A stretch of 64,000 bases of DNA from Verrucomicrobiales bacterium (GCA_029213005.1 JARGPI010000004.1:186001-250000); one strand, 5' to 3'. Positions 53,301 through 62,696 are shown, counted from the first letter of the stretch. The notes: a model not told the origin generated them from the sequence alone. A program made the numbers and translations.

Positions 53301-53818
53301 ATCATCGCCAGTGCCTGCCGTTCCGCTTCAAAGCGAGCCAGCACCTCCTTGGTATCCATTCCGGCCTTGATGACTTTTAAGGCGACTGTCCGCGAAATCG
53401 GCACGCTCTGCTCCGCCATCCAGACGGTCCCGAAACCGCCCTCCCCGATTTGCTGAAGCAGTTTGTAAGGACCTATTTCGTCTCCCTCCTTCTCGGTGAG
53501 GCTCGGAGATTGGACATTCTTTACCCGGAGGGGTGTTGCCGGTTTTCCTGAGGGGCGACCTGTGCCATCCGCTTTTAACGTGGGAACGAGATCGGGGTCG
53601 TCGTCGTCGATGATCCCGGGTGCGGGAGAGGCGAGAAATTGGGTTGGAGCGTCATCGTGAGCGGCAATCAGGGCTTTGATCTCTTCGAGCAGAGCTGCAT
53701 CATTTCCGCAAACCTCGGTCAGGTAGGTCTCACGCTCCCCCGGCGATAAATCGAGGACGGCCGCAAAAATGGTGTCGGTGCGATCTTGTGGAGTCGAATC
53801 CATGGGCTGGTCCTTCAT
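50333..53818 (-). CDS. Transmembrane Ser/Thr protein kinase with TPR and LRR-like repeats
   Basis: This 1161-residue protein has a PASTA-free bacterial Hanks kinase domain (about 117-410): glycine loop GEGGFG, VALK lysine (Lys148), HRDLKPSN with Asp241, IDFG with Asp262 and YMSPEQ. A membrane helix lies at about 443-465. Beyond it are TPR-like repeats (about 530-880; e.g. LALSEQGLEHYRDALGPEH, HNEAIKMGTESLETFRKVLG). Leucine-rich repeats follow (about 950-1110; LSGTKVTDLSPLQGTELEDL, DLEPLRGMPLKHL). The ECF sigma gene follows with an 8-bp overlap. The kinase precedes the sigma gene, the reverse of the order I would usually expect. Signal input through the extracytoplasmic repeats is inferred. 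Confidence 0.94.
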   Translation of the reverse strand: MKDQPMDSTPQDRTDTIFAAVLDLSPGERETYLTEVCGNDAALLEEIKALIAAHDDAPTQFLASPAPGIIDDDDPDLVPTLKADGTGRPSGKPATPLRVKNVQSPSLTEKEGDEIGPYKLLQQIGEGGFGTVWMAEQSVPISRTVALKVIKAGMDTKEVLARFEAERQALAMMDHQYIAKVLDAGATATGRPWFAMELVKGVPITEFCDEHGLGTQKRLELFGDVCEAVNHAHQKGIIHRDLKPSNVMVTLHGDKPVVKVIDFGIAKATQGRLTDKTLFTRYEQFIGTPVYMSPEQASLSGLDIDTRSDIYALGVLLYELLVGKPPFDGKTLISAGYDEMRRIIREEEPLKPSSKLSSVLGEERSRLAKARQADESKLNRLVEPDLDWIVMKAIEKDRSRRYETANAFARDIGHYLADEPVSASPPGAGYKFRKFARRNKAALRVAAVIVLLLVAATAVSSWLAVRATLAERKTTETLKQVAAERDAKEEALKEAEAVTRFLTETFRSPDPARDGRTVTVVETLDNAVKKLETELVAHPARRAKLRVSLSYVYHSLGLYPQSLALSEQGLEHYRDALGPEHRYTITTMKNLAVDFEKVGRSDEALKLREEVHQLRRRKYGAEHPRTLTAKGHLASSYRTAGRIGEAVKLQESVLELSRKALGKEHPDSIDALNNLAVLYQVAGRTDAILSMREEVLSLSRKVNGPEHPVTLLALFNLAATYDKAGRHNEAIKMGTESLETFRKVLGPNHPDTLNAVVASAERSFYHHGNRPEMEAEAIKTLEALPDFPRAVRKLGFFYYNCEPRQTAKAIAAWSKTMRADPTSYSVQSLLGELLVEEERYEEALVPLKQAHAGLPDEHEQYLPCRHRLIKSLTALGREDEAQKVQQEVNEFHTKKAVAKAKEFLGGRDGVPMIAQLLEAGMRLDKKRGGVWTADLSGVEDFNDLSIFRETPVSSLNLSKTAVVDLTPLHGMAIRKLNLSGTKVTDLSPLQGTELEDLTLNSTSVSDISALRGLPLTRLELNITRVTDLEPLRGMPLKHLGISIGTITDLQPLEGMPLEYLNLINSKVSDISVLRGMPLTSLRLIGCRQLTDLSPLAETSELAMLSLPPNPEDIEFLRTYPGLERLSFSAVAPKTWIPDRTAAEFWQDYDAGKITLSKSDDE

Positions 53819-54642
53819 ATTAGGTCATGCGAATTTATTCGATAAACTGGATCATCGATTTTGAAGATTCGCCAGAGCAATTGACCATAAACGACTTGTT
53901 AAGTGCTTTAGATACCAGGTTACGACTGAAGATGAATTTAGCTGGATCAGGCCGGGCTAGTGCTCTAAGCAGGCGCGAACAGTTTGGAAAACTGTTTTAC
54001 AGCGAGGCCCCACGTGTCCCGTAAAACAGTTTTTTAAACTGTTCTCGCAACCCCTGAGCATCATCCAAAGCTAGCGCTCTAAACTGTTCGCGCAACCCCT
54101 GAGAATCATCCAAAGCTAGCGCTCTAAGCAGGCGCGAACAGTTTGAAAAAATGTTTTACAGCGAAGCCCCACGTGTCCCGTAAAACAGTTTTTTGAACTA
54201 TTCGCGCACCCTCTGAGCATCATCCAAAGCTAGCGCTCTAAGCAGGCGCGAACAGTTTGGAAAACTGTTTTACAGCGGAGCCCCACATGTCCCGTAAAAC
54301 AGTTTTTTAAACTATTCGCGCAACCCCTGAGCATCATCCAAAGCCAGCGCTCTAGGCAGGCGCGAACCGTTTGGAAAACTGTTTTACAGCGAAGCCCCAC
54401 GTATCCCGTAAAACAGTTTTTTAAACTGTTCGCGCAACCCCTGAGCATCATCCAAAGCCAGCGCCCCAAGCAGGCGCGAACAGTTTGGAAAACTGTTTTA
54501 CAGCGAAGCACCCCGTGTCCCGTAAAACAGTTTTTTAAACTGTTCGCGCACCCCCTGAGAATCATCCAAAGCCAGCGCTCCAGGCAGGTGCGGACAGTGT
54601 AAAAACTATCCTACGTTTGGTTGAAGACGCGCTGCCACCGCC
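53819..54642. other. Intergenic region between kinase and DUF1501 genes
   Basis: Besides the 114-bp array (53971-54600), the first 150 nt hold no recognisable feature. The kinase promoter must lie in or next to the array, because the kinase is transcribed leftwards from 53818. Confidence 0.6.
53971..54600 (+). repeat. 114-bp tandem array with nested palindromes
   Basis: The anchor AGGCGCGAAC (with small variants) occurs at 53971, 54130, 54244, 54358, 54472 and 54586. The spacing is 114 bp, except that the first interval is 159 (one 45-bp partial duplication). Each unit holds two palindromes, AACAGTTT-GG-AAAACTGTT and AACAGTTTT-TT-AAACTGTT. Together they form a 28-bp inverted repeat (26 of 28 matching) around AGCGAAGCCCCACGTGTCCC. 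Reading frames across it (38-codon period) follow from the unit length and are unlikely to be real genes. It lies between the start of the kinase gene and the end of DUF1501. Confidence 0.95.
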
Positions 54643-55944
54643 CTAACTCAACAACTCCCGCACCGGACTGCCGTCGCTGATGGGGATGGGACGATTGATG
54701 GAGGTCGGGAGCTCGTAGAGGTAATCGATCCCGAGCGCTTCGTGCACGGTTGCGTGAACATCTTCCACGTCGACGGGACGGGCGGGCTCTTTCTTTTCGC
54801 CTGCGGGATCGGTCTCGCCGATGACTTTCCCGGCGGCGATCCCACCTCCCCCGATCAAGGCGGAAAATCCGTGGGGCCAATGATCCCGCCCCTCCACTTG
54901 GTTTTGAATCGGGGTCCGACCAAATTCCGTGGCGCAGAGAACGATGGTATCGTCGTAGAGGTCGCGGGCTTTCAGGGCTTTGATTAAACTGGCGAGCGCG
55001 GGATCGAGATCACTGATCCGCCGGTTCTGATTTTCCAAATTGTTGGCATGCGTGTCCCAACCGGTCAGGGTCACTTCGACACAGCGCACCCCGCGCGAGA
55101 CGAGCCGAACCGCAGCGAGGCAGCCGCGGCCAAACGGGGTATTGCCAAAGGCGTCCCGCTCACTTTTGGTCTCTTTACTGACGTCGAAAGCATCGAGTTG
55201 CTCCGAGGTCATCATGCGCTTGGCCCGCTCGAGATTGGTGACGTGCTGAGTCCGCACCTGATCGAGATTGGCGAGGCGGCCTCTCGCAAATTCCTGCTCA
55301 AGAATGGACAGCGACTCGATTCGTTTCGCATTTCGTTCTTCCGAAACCCTCGGACTTACATCGGGAACCGGGGAATTGGGATCGCCGACCTGAAAAGCAT
55401 CGTATTGCGCGCCCAGAAAGCCACCCCGCGCCGCAAAATTGGCCGGAATGATCGAGATATGAGTGGGAATATCGATCCCGGGATCTTCCAGCTCGTGACA
55501 GATGATCGACCCGATACTGGGATGCTCCAAACCGGGGATCAGTCGGTGCCCGGTCTTAATATTGTAAGTTGCCCGGGCGTGATCCCCCTCTTTGCTAACC
55601 ACTGACCGGATCAGGGAAAAATCGTTCATCAGCCCGGCGGTCTGCTCCAATTTCTCCCCGAACTGGATGCCCTTCACCGCGGTTGGGATTGCTTTTCCAC
55701 CGTAGGCGATCGATTTCCCCGGATGAGGATCAAAGGTCTCCAACTGACTGGCCCCGCCCTGTAACCACAGGATAATCACTGACTTCGGTCGCTGATGTGT
55801 CCCCAGATCTGCCGCCATCGCGAGTCGATCCGCCACCGGTGTGAGCCACGACATTCCGGAAAGGCCCGCCGCTTTCAGTAGATTTCGTCGCGACCAGTGT
55901 TCAGCGCCACCACAGGAGCCGTCTTTTTGAAATGGAAATGTCAT
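54643..55944 (-). CDS. DUF1501 secreted protein, orphan
   Basis: This 433-residue protein has a Tat signal (RRNLLKAAGLSGMSWLTPVADRLAMA). Conserved DUF1501 blocks are SVIILWLQGGASQLETFDPHPGK, DFSLIRSVVSKEGDHARATYNIKTG, TGWDTHANN, and CATEFGRTPIQNQVEGRDHWPHGF. Unlike the gene at 40964-42388 it has no PSD1-type cytochrome gene beside it. It ends 33 nt before the 114-bp palindromic array. A metal-dependent hydrolase role is inferred from the superfamily. Confidence 0.93.
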   Translation of the reverse strand: MTFPFQKDGSCGGAEHWSRRNLLKAAGLSGMSWLTPVADRLAMAADLGTHQRPKSVIILWLQGGASQLETFDPHPGKSIAYGGKAIPTAVKGIQFGEKLEQTAGLMNDFSLIRSVVSKEGDHARATYNIKTGHRLIPGLEHPSIGSIICHELEDPGIDIPTHISIIPANFAARGGFLGAQYDAFQVGDPNSPVPDVSPRVSEERNAKRIESLSILEQEFARGRLANLDQVRTQHVTNLERAKRMMTSEQLDAFDVSKETKSERDAFGNTPFGRGCLAAVRLVSRGVRCVEVTLTGWDTHANNLENQNRRISDLDPALASLIKALKARDLYDDTIVLCATEFGRTPIQNQVEGRDHWPHGFSALIGGGGIAAGKVIGETDPAGEKKEPARPVDVEDVHATVHEALGIDYLYELPTSINRPIPISDGSPVRELLS

Positions 55945-55972
55945 CAGTCAGTTTTCGGTGCCGTTTCAGCCC

Positions 55973-56011
55973 ATTGTACCCTGTACCGTTTCTGAGTGTA
56001 CAGGGTACAAT
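55973..56011. repeat. GTACAGGGTAC inverted doublet, copy 3
   Basis: ATTGTACCCTGTAC (55973-55986) and GTACAGGGTACAAT (55998-56011) form a perfect 14-bp inverted repeat around an 11-nt loop. It also shares GTACCCTGTACCGTTTC with copy 1 at 9488. This copy lies between the starts of two divergent genes rather than between gene ends. Confidence 0.9.
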
Positions 56012-56143
56012 CTGAAAAAGAAGACGCGCCCCCCTCACAAGCGGCTACAAAAATCTAGGAAAACACTGCATTTTCAGGGTCATTAACCGCGTAAGCTAGA
56101 TAACCTTGCGCATCTGGGGCTTTTAAGTTTTACTCCCCTCACT

Positions 56144-58099
<1,956 letters not shown>

Positions 58100-58128
58100 T
58101 TAACCGGTTAAAAAATTGAATCACATCG

Positions 58129-58169
58129 CGGCAAATGCGGCTACATCAGACAGGTAGCCGCATCTGCCG
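58129..58169 (+). terminator. Long hairpin after acsA
   Basis: ATGCGGCTAC (58135-58144), loop ATCAGACAG, GTAGCCGCAT (58154-58163), extended by CGGCA/TGCCG with one A-C mismatch. The tail (ACCTCTCTC) is weak in T, so termination may depend on other factors. Confidence 0.6.
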
Positions 58170-58285
58170 ACCTCTCTCAGTCCGAGTTCAGTAACCGCTT
58201 AACTACCAATCCCGCCCCCATTCCAAGGGGGACCTGGCGGTTCATTCGAATTCAGCTCTAACACAATAGCTACTCAAAGAAGGGA

Positions 58286-58314
58286 TTGATTTTAACTAAT
58301 TTAAAGGCTAATAA
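58286..58314 (+). promoter_or_regulatory. Probable sigma-70 promoter of the cytochrome c gene
   Basis: TTGATT at 58286-58291 and TAATAA at 58309-58314 are separated by exactly 17 nt, 30 nt before the ATG at 58345. The region is A+T-rich. Confidence 0.6.
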
Positions 58315-58344
58315 AAGCGTCTCGACTTTTACGAATATCCAACT

Positions 58345-58815
58345 ATGAAATTTTCTAATCTTGCTTTGGCTCTCACCGTAGCCGTCTCCTTCTCCGCGTC
58401 AGCATTTGCCGACGAAGTTTCCGATGCAGCAGCCAAAGGGAAAGCTAAATTTGTCCTTTGTGGTGCCTGTCACGGCCTCACTGGTAATGGCCAGCCTGCT
58501 CCCGGAATGCAAATGGCAGCCAGCTTTCTCGACTCCAAGATTTTGAAAATGGACGCGGAGCTCTCCGCCCTTGTCCTTTTCAAAGGTCTCAGAAAAGAGA
58601 ATCCAGCCGAATACATGGGTCAGATCATGATGCCACTCGGAGCCACCATGCCTGACGAAGATGTCGCAAACATCATCACCTACATCCGTTCCGAATTCGG
58701 AAAAGTGCAGGAACTCACCACCGCTGAGCAGGTCGCTGCCTGGAGAGCAAAGCACACTGAGACTCCACAGCCAACTCGTACTGAGCTTGAGAAAATGGGT
58801 GAGAAAGCCGAGTAA
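58345..58815 (+). CDS. Secreted class I cytochrome c
   Basis: This 156-residue protein has a signal peptide (MKFSNLALALTVAVSFSASAFA) and a single haem-binding CGACHG (about residues 38-43). A Met ligand probably lies in the QIMMPLGATMPDEDVANIITYIRSEFG segment, which matches the C-terminal helix of small periplasmic mono-haem cytochromes. It presumably carries electrons to a terminal oxidase, but no oxidase genes are nearby. A strong promoter precedes it and a strong terminator follows. Confidence 0.92.
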   Translation: MKFSNLALALTVAVSFSASAFADEVSDAAAKGKAKFVLCGACHGLTGNGQPAPGMQMAASFLDSKILKMDAELSALVLFKGLRKENPAEYMGQIMMPLGATMPDEDVANIITYIRSEFGKVQELTTAEQVAAWRAKHTETPQPTRTELEKMGEKAE

Positions 58816-58848
58816 GCGCCCTACTGGTTTTAAGTAAATTTTCAAAGC

Positions 58849-58878
58849 AGCCACCTTCGTAAGAAGGTGGCTTTTTTG
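58849..58878 (+). terminator. Terminator of the cytochrome c gene
   Basis: AGCCACCTTC (58849-58858), loop GTAA, GAAGGTGGCT (58863-58872), then a T-run. The stem is almost identical to that at 59843 and related to 17390. Confidence 0.92.
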
Positions 58879-59024
58879 TGTCCCGGAATAAATCGCGATC
58901 TAACAAGTAAATAAACACAAATAAGATCAAGTTGTAGATCGTAGTAGCTCTGAAACCAAACAGCACAAAAACCAATATCCGAAACCGCCACATTCGGATG
59001 CTTCCCAACACAAACATCCATCTC

Positions 59025-59822
59025 ATGGCGAAAATTCTCACTTCCGTTCTATTATTAGCTCTATTCGTCCCCTTCTCCGAAGCCCAGGACAAATTTACCT
59101 ATCGCGAACTGATGGCACGACCCAAGCCGTTGACCTGGATCTGGCAATACAACGGGTCTCCTCTCCGCAAAAAAGCCGACATCCACGTTCTCGATGGCTT
59201 TGATCACAGTCGGGAAGACTATGATCTGATCCGTAAAAAAGGCAGCTTTCCCGTCGCCTACTTCAGCTGTTCCTACGAAAGCTGGCGGCCCGATGCCAAA
59301 CAGTGGAAGGAATCTGACAAAGGCCCCAAGATGGCAGGCTGGGATGAGAGATGGCCTTCCCCATCCGCGATCAAAGATCACAATTCGAATCTCTGGAAGA
59401 TCTATCAGGGCAGACTCAACTACTTCACCCAGAAGGTCATTCCACTTACTAGAGAACCGGGATCTTTCGCGATCGAGTGGGACAATGTCGATCTATACTC
59501 CTCCATTAAACTCGGCGACGCTGAGGGCCTGCGCTTTCTGAAACACCTCAAAATGATCACGGAAAGATCCGGCTTTGTCTTTGTTCTGAAGAACTCGGTG
59601 GAAATGATAGATCGGCTCCCCGGCGTGGAAATGTATGTCAACGAAGAAGCCCAGCAGTGGGGCGAAATCGGGGCCTACAGCCGGGTTGGTCAATTTGCAC
59701 CGGTCCTTAATGTCGAATATAAGAGACCAAAATCTTTCCCTCCCTATGTCTATACCATCTACTACCCGAGTCAAAACCGGATCGATGGAAACGCGATCAC
59801 TTTTGATAATGTGAGGCGGTAG
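59025..59822 (+). CDS. GH114-like secreted protein (endo-alpha-1,4-polygalactosaminidase-like)
   Basis: This protein has about 265 residues, with the start set at the ATG 59025 where a signal peptide begins (MAKILTSVLLLALFVPFSEA). The TIM-barrel pattern of GH114 is visible: FPVAYFSCSYESWRPDA, then FAIEWDNVDLYSS in place of the usual E-P-D-N-V-D-x-Y motif, GFVFVLKNSVEMID (G-L-K-N) and MYVNEEAQQWGE (N-E-E). The motif spacing suggests hydrolysis of galactosaminogalactan or another aminosugar polymer. The conserved Glu of EPDN is Glu-Trp-Asp-Asn here. The call rests on motif order. Confidence 0.72.
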   Translation: MAKILTSVLLLALFVPFSEAQDKFTYRELMARPKPLTWIWQYNGSPLRKKADIHVLDGFDHSREDYDLIRKKGSFPVAYFSCSYESWRPDAKQWKESDKGPKMAGWDERWPSPSAIKDHNSNLWKIYQGRLNYFTQKVIPLTREPGSFAIEWDNVDLYSSIKLGDAEGLRFLKHLKMITERSGFVFVLKNSVEMIDRLPGVEMYVNEEAQQWGEIGAYSRVGQFAPVLNVEYKRPKSFPPYVYTIYYPSQNRIDGNAITFDNVRR

Positions 59823-59842
59823 ACATCATTCGATTTACTAAG

Positions 59843-59876
59843 AAAGCCACCTTCTCTACGGAAGGTGGCTTTTTTG
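59843..59876 (+). terminator. Terminator of the GH114-like gene
   Basis: AAAGCCACCTTC (59843-59854), loop TCTACG, GAAGGTGGCTTT (59861-59872) with a T-tail. It also faces the end of the converging SPFH gene. Confidence 0.92.
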
Positions 59877-59879
59877 TCC

Positions 59880-60659
59880 TTAAGACTGACGAGTTACCAA
59901 TCCAGATAACTCTTCGGGCACACCAATAACCAGAGTGTTTCCATAGCCACTGGTTCCGGCAACCTTCAGTGTCTCAAGATACTTCAACGTCATCAAATCC
60001 GGGTTCTTTTCGAAGAGGCGGGATGAGTTTGCCAGCGTTCGCAATGCAGCGGCATCGCCCCGGGCCGATTCCAACTGAGCCAGTGATGCCTTTCTCGCCG
60101 TGAGCACGCTCTGGTAGGAAGCCTTCAACTCACTGCTCAACATTACATCCCGGATATCTATCTGCAGAATCTCGATCCCGAGGTCGCCCAGACTCAGTCT
60201 TGCAATCTCCAGAAGCGCCGGGCCGAACGACGATTTCTGTTCGATAATCTCGTCGAGAGAAATCCCTCCAACCACCTGACGCAGCGCCAGCTGAATCACC
60301 GTGTAGAGAGATTGCGCCGAGTTCGCCGAGCCGAGATGGAACTTAGCAGGGTCGACAATTCGCCACTGAGCCACCGCTGTAAGTTTCAGCGTGGCACAGT
60401 CGGAAGTAATCACCTCCTGCCCCTGAACGACGACCTCCGCAGTTCGGGTGTCATATGAGACCACAGAATAGCCGGCTCCCCATAGGCGGTGTTTACCCGC
60501 TTTGAGACGTTTAATTAATTTCCCGTCCCGGAAGAGCAGACCAGTCTGAAAGTCCCAAATCGTCCAAACATGAGCGAAGTGGAAAAAAGCTTTTAAAACT
60601 ACTTGGTAAAGCACAATTAATGCCACTCCAACAATAAGTAAGTATAGGTATGGTTCCAT
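59880..60659 (-). CDS. SPFH/band 7 (slipin-type) membrane protein
   Basis: This 259-residue protein has one N-terminal membrane helix (LYLLIVGVALIVLYQVVL). The band 7/SPFH domain follows (FRDGKLIKRLKAGKHRLWGAGYSVVSYDTRTAEVVVQGQE, TLKLTAVAQWRIVDPAKFHLG, LRQVVGGISLDEII). A helical region (LARLSLGDLGIEILQIDIRDVMLSSELKASYQ) resembles stomatin/slipin. Such proteins form membrane microdomain scaffolds. Partners such as an NfeD-type protease are not in the window. It lies about 240 nt downstream of the tRNA-like element on the same strand. Confidence 0.9.
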   Translation of the reverse strand: MEPYLYLLIVGVALIVLYQVVLKAFFHFAHVWTIWDFQTGLLFRDGKLIKRLKAGKHRLWGAGYSVVSYDTRTAEVVVQGQEVITSDCATLKLTAVAQWRIVDPAKFHLGSANSAQSLYTVIQLALRQVVGGISLDEIIEQKSSFGPALLEIARLSLGDLGIEILQIDIRDVMLSSELKASYQSVLTARKASLAQLESARGDAAALRTLANSSRLFEKNPDLMTLKYLETLKVAGTSGYGNTLVIGVPEELSGLVTRQS

Positions 60660-61041
60660 CTTTAAAAGGTTACATTTGAGTAACGGTGTTCGTCCTTTAA
60701 AGCGGAAAAAGAACTCCCTCCGCCCGACCCGACTCCGCGCGGGAATCGTTCAGCATCACCGGGATGCAGCTTTCCTGACTCGGAAAGCCGGATCACCGGG
60801 AGAGGCTGGATTCACAAGGCACATCATCAGTTTATCCCGGTTGAACAACCTGGAATGAAGAGCGGAAGGGGCACTTCATTTAGGGTTTCGTTTCCATACG
60901 AATAGGCCGGACTCGAACCGGCAACCGACTGATTGAAAATCAGCTGCTCTAACCTGTTGAGCTACTTAGTTTGCCAATAGGCGGAACCTCTCCGGGATTC
61001 CCATTGAGGCCGCGCGACAAAAGTTGAGAAAATGATCGATG
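60660..61041. other. Intergenic region around the tRNA-like element
   Basis: These 382 nt contain the tRNA-like element (60899-60971) and a small hairpin just upstream of it (GGAAT...GGTTCC, around 60985-61003 on the minus strand). About 240 nt between the element and the SPFH gene hold nothing I recognise. Confidence 0.5.
60899..60971 (-). ncRNA. tRNA-like element (anticodon UUC) with unpaired acceptor stem; candidate Y RNA
   Basis: On the minus strand, D arm (GCTC ... GAGC), anticodon arm (GCTGA-TTTTCAA-TCAGT, anticodon TTC, which would be Glu), five-base variable loop CGGTT and T arm (GCCGG-TTCGAGT-CCGGC) are all canonical. The seven bases before position 8 (AACTAAG) pair with the bases after the T arm (CTATTCG) at only two positions, and no CCA is encoded. 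GCCTATT occurs just upstream and again across the T-arm end. Either this is a degenerate tRNA-Glu gene or it is the tRNA-like module of a bacterial Y RNA (YrlA), since a Ro60-type gene lies about 1.9 kb upstream on the same strand. Confidence 0.65.
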
Positions 61042-61623
61042 CTACATCAGGAACGGTTCCCAGTCTTCAATATCGTGGGTGTTCTTGAGTAGAGCCGTCA
61101 CCGGCATTTCGCGGGGTGCAAACGGTGTTTTCTGGAGTTTTAAACCCGCTTCTTCCGGAGTTCGGTCCGCTTTCCGGGAATTCACCTCGGTAGCAGCCAA
61201 CACACAGTTTTCCCAGCAGGTTGCCCCACCCCGGGAACGTGGAATGACATGATCGATGTTCCCTTCTCCGGGACGAAGGGGGCGACCGGTATACTGACAC
61301 CTGCCACCATCGCGCTCCCAGAGATTGCGCGAATTGAACTTCGGCCGTTTCATCGGCACTTTGGCGAAATTTGAGACCACGATCACCGTAGGCACCCGAA
61401 TCAATCCGTTTGCGGTGCCGATACTGGCATCCTCATCCCGGACCAGAAGATTTAGCCAATCTTCCCATTTTGTTGGGATCATCCAATCTGTTCCCTGGAT
61501 ATCCAGACCGGTTGCAACGTCTGACGCCATTTGGCAGAAAGCTTCTGCCGGTGTTCGCGTATTGATCGCCTGCCAGTTACGGTTGAGGACCAAAACGACT
61601 TTCTGATGGAGGATACTGCTCAT
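61042..61623 (-). CDS. HNH endonuclease
   Basis: This 193-residue protein has a C-terminal HNH site. QYTGRPLRPGEGNIDHVIPRSRGGATCWENCVLA matches the conserved I-D-H-V-x-P-x-S-x-G-G-x-x-x-W-x-N-x-V-x-A pattern, and the following KADRTPEEAGLKL is typical of small HNH proteins of this type. The paired cysteines before the HNH motif are reduced (RCQYTG only), as in some of these families. The N-terminal half (VLVLNRNWQAINTRTPAEAF) is also characteristic. DNA cleavage is likely but the role is unknown. Confidence 0.9.
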   Translation of the reverse strand: MSSILHQKVVLVLNRNWQAINTRTPAEAFCQMASDVATGLDIQGTDWMIPTKWEDWLNLLVRDEDASIGTANGLIRVPTVIVVSNFAKVPMKRPKFNSRNLWERDGGRCQYTGRPLRPGEGNIDHVIPRSRGGATCWENCVLAATEVNSRKADRTPEEAGLKLQKTPFAPREMPVTALLKNTHDIEDWEPFLM

Positions 61624-62138
61624 TATTATCGTTTAGGTTGATTGTGATTTATCAAAATTTACTGATCATGTCAGCCTTTTTCTTTCACCTCGCAGTTCCT
61701 ATCATTTAGACGGTTGAAACCGCGGGTTATTATCTGGATTGAATGAATTATCTGAATTGAACCCGCTTTTCAACATCTGCATTATGACGATATTGACAGG
61801 TTCCGTGTATGCAACAAAAGTTTTCACCCTTTAGTTTAAGCTACTTACGTATAGAGTTTCGGGTCAGAATCCACGGTTTGGGAAAGCCCGCTACTCTACC
61901 TTTGTCTCTGAAAAATTAACCCTGCCCGACCGGGGCAAGCTCTACAAAAACGGGAAAAATTTCTTCGCGACATCAGTCCCGAAAACGATGCCGAACCGGA
62001 AGATCCGGAAAACAGACCACCCCGGTATTGCTACCGGGGTGGCCACCTCCTTTTTTTGTTAATAGTTACATCGATAGGACGGTCCATTCAGAGAACTATT
62101 CACCTTTTCGGATTTCTGCGTTCCGAAAGAACCTACCC
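61624..62138. other. Intergenic region without a recognisable gene
   Basis: These 515 nt contain a strong hairpin at 62017-62042 followed by T (see separate entry). On the plus strand from 61839 there is an open frame of about 70 codons without a plausible start (NPRFGKARYSTF, KLTLPDRGKLYKNGKNFFATS), possibly a gene remnant. Upstream (61719-61765) GCGGGTT and AACCCGC flank an A+T-rich loop. Confidence 0.45.
62017..62057 (+). terminator. Strong intergenic terminator hairpin
   Basis: CCACCCCGGTA (62017-62027), loop TTGC, TACCGGGGTGG (62032-62042), then CCACCTCC and a run of seven T. The plus-strand gene it would serve is not evident. It may belong to the remnant frame upstream. Confidence 0.75.
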
Positions 62139-62696
62139 CTACGAGAACAGGTCTTCGGTATTCAGCGAGACAGAACACTCTTCCGTAAGAAGAATTCGAG
62201 AGGACCAATCAATTTCGTTGTACGATTCGCCAGAAAGTAGAAACAACTGAACCGATTTCGATTCAGGATCGGATATCAGGTAATACTTAACGCTGTTTTG
62301 CGCATAAAGCTCCCTTTTCCCTATCAAGTCACGGTCCCGCGTCGACGGAGACAATATTTCCGCTATGAGCGTCGGAGGCTTACTGATCCATTTTCCCTCT
62401 GGAATCCCGTGACAGTAAATCATCACATCAGGGCGGACCACCGTTGTCTGGTTCACGTGCCAATCGAGCTCGTAGAAAACACGACATTTATTAGCGCACG
62501 GAGCCTCTTTGAGCTGGGTAGCCAGATCGACGACCAGGTTTGTCCCCGTATTTTGATGTTCCGGCGTTGACGGAGGCGCCATAGCGACCGGAGAACCCTC
62601 CCAAAGCTCCCAATCCCCTTCCCATTGAAGGTAGTCTTCAACCGTATAGGTTGGTAAAACTTCTTTCAGGCTCATCTGGATAAGATTATCACTCAC
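62139..62696 (-). CDS. Uma2-family (DUF820) PD-(D/E)XK nuclease-like protein
   Basis: This 185-residue protein has the typical Uma2 start (TYTVEDYLQWEGDWELWEGSPVAM), the metal-binding Asp in VVRPDVMIYC and the later TLIAEILSPSTRDRDLIGKRELYAQNSVKYYLISDPE, which contains Glu and Lys of the PD-(D/E)XK site. The family is widespread in cyanobacteria and in this superphylum. The cellular role is not established. It ends facing the terminator region at 62017-62057 and starts about 170 nt from the end of the Ro60-type gene. Confidence 0.88.
   Translation of the reverse strand: MSDNLIQMSLKEVLPTYTVEDYLQWEGDWELWEGSPVAMAPPSTPEHQNTGTNLVVDLATQLKEAPCANKCRVFYELDWHVNQTTVVRPDVMIYCHGIPEGKWISKPPTLIAEILSPSTRDRDLIGKRELYAQNSVKYYLISDPESKSVQLFLLSGESYNEIDWSSRILLTEECSVSLNTEDLFS

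Noticed and set aside
54230..54565. 111-codon minus-strand frame with 38-residue repeats (SLKNCFTG, CKTVFQTVRAC)
   Set aside because: The period equals the 114-bp DNA unit and the composition follows from the palindromes. There is no ribosome site, and the 45-bp partial unit also divides by three, so the open frame is a by-product of the repeat.
53971..54600. Integron attC array or CRISPR array
   Set aside because: Units are strict 114-bp direct copies without variable spacers, lack attC core boxes, and no integrase or cas gene is present.
60899..60971. Ordinary functional tRNA-Glu(UUC)
   Set aside because: Only two of seven acceptor positions can pair and no CCA end is encoded; kept as a tRNA-like element instead.
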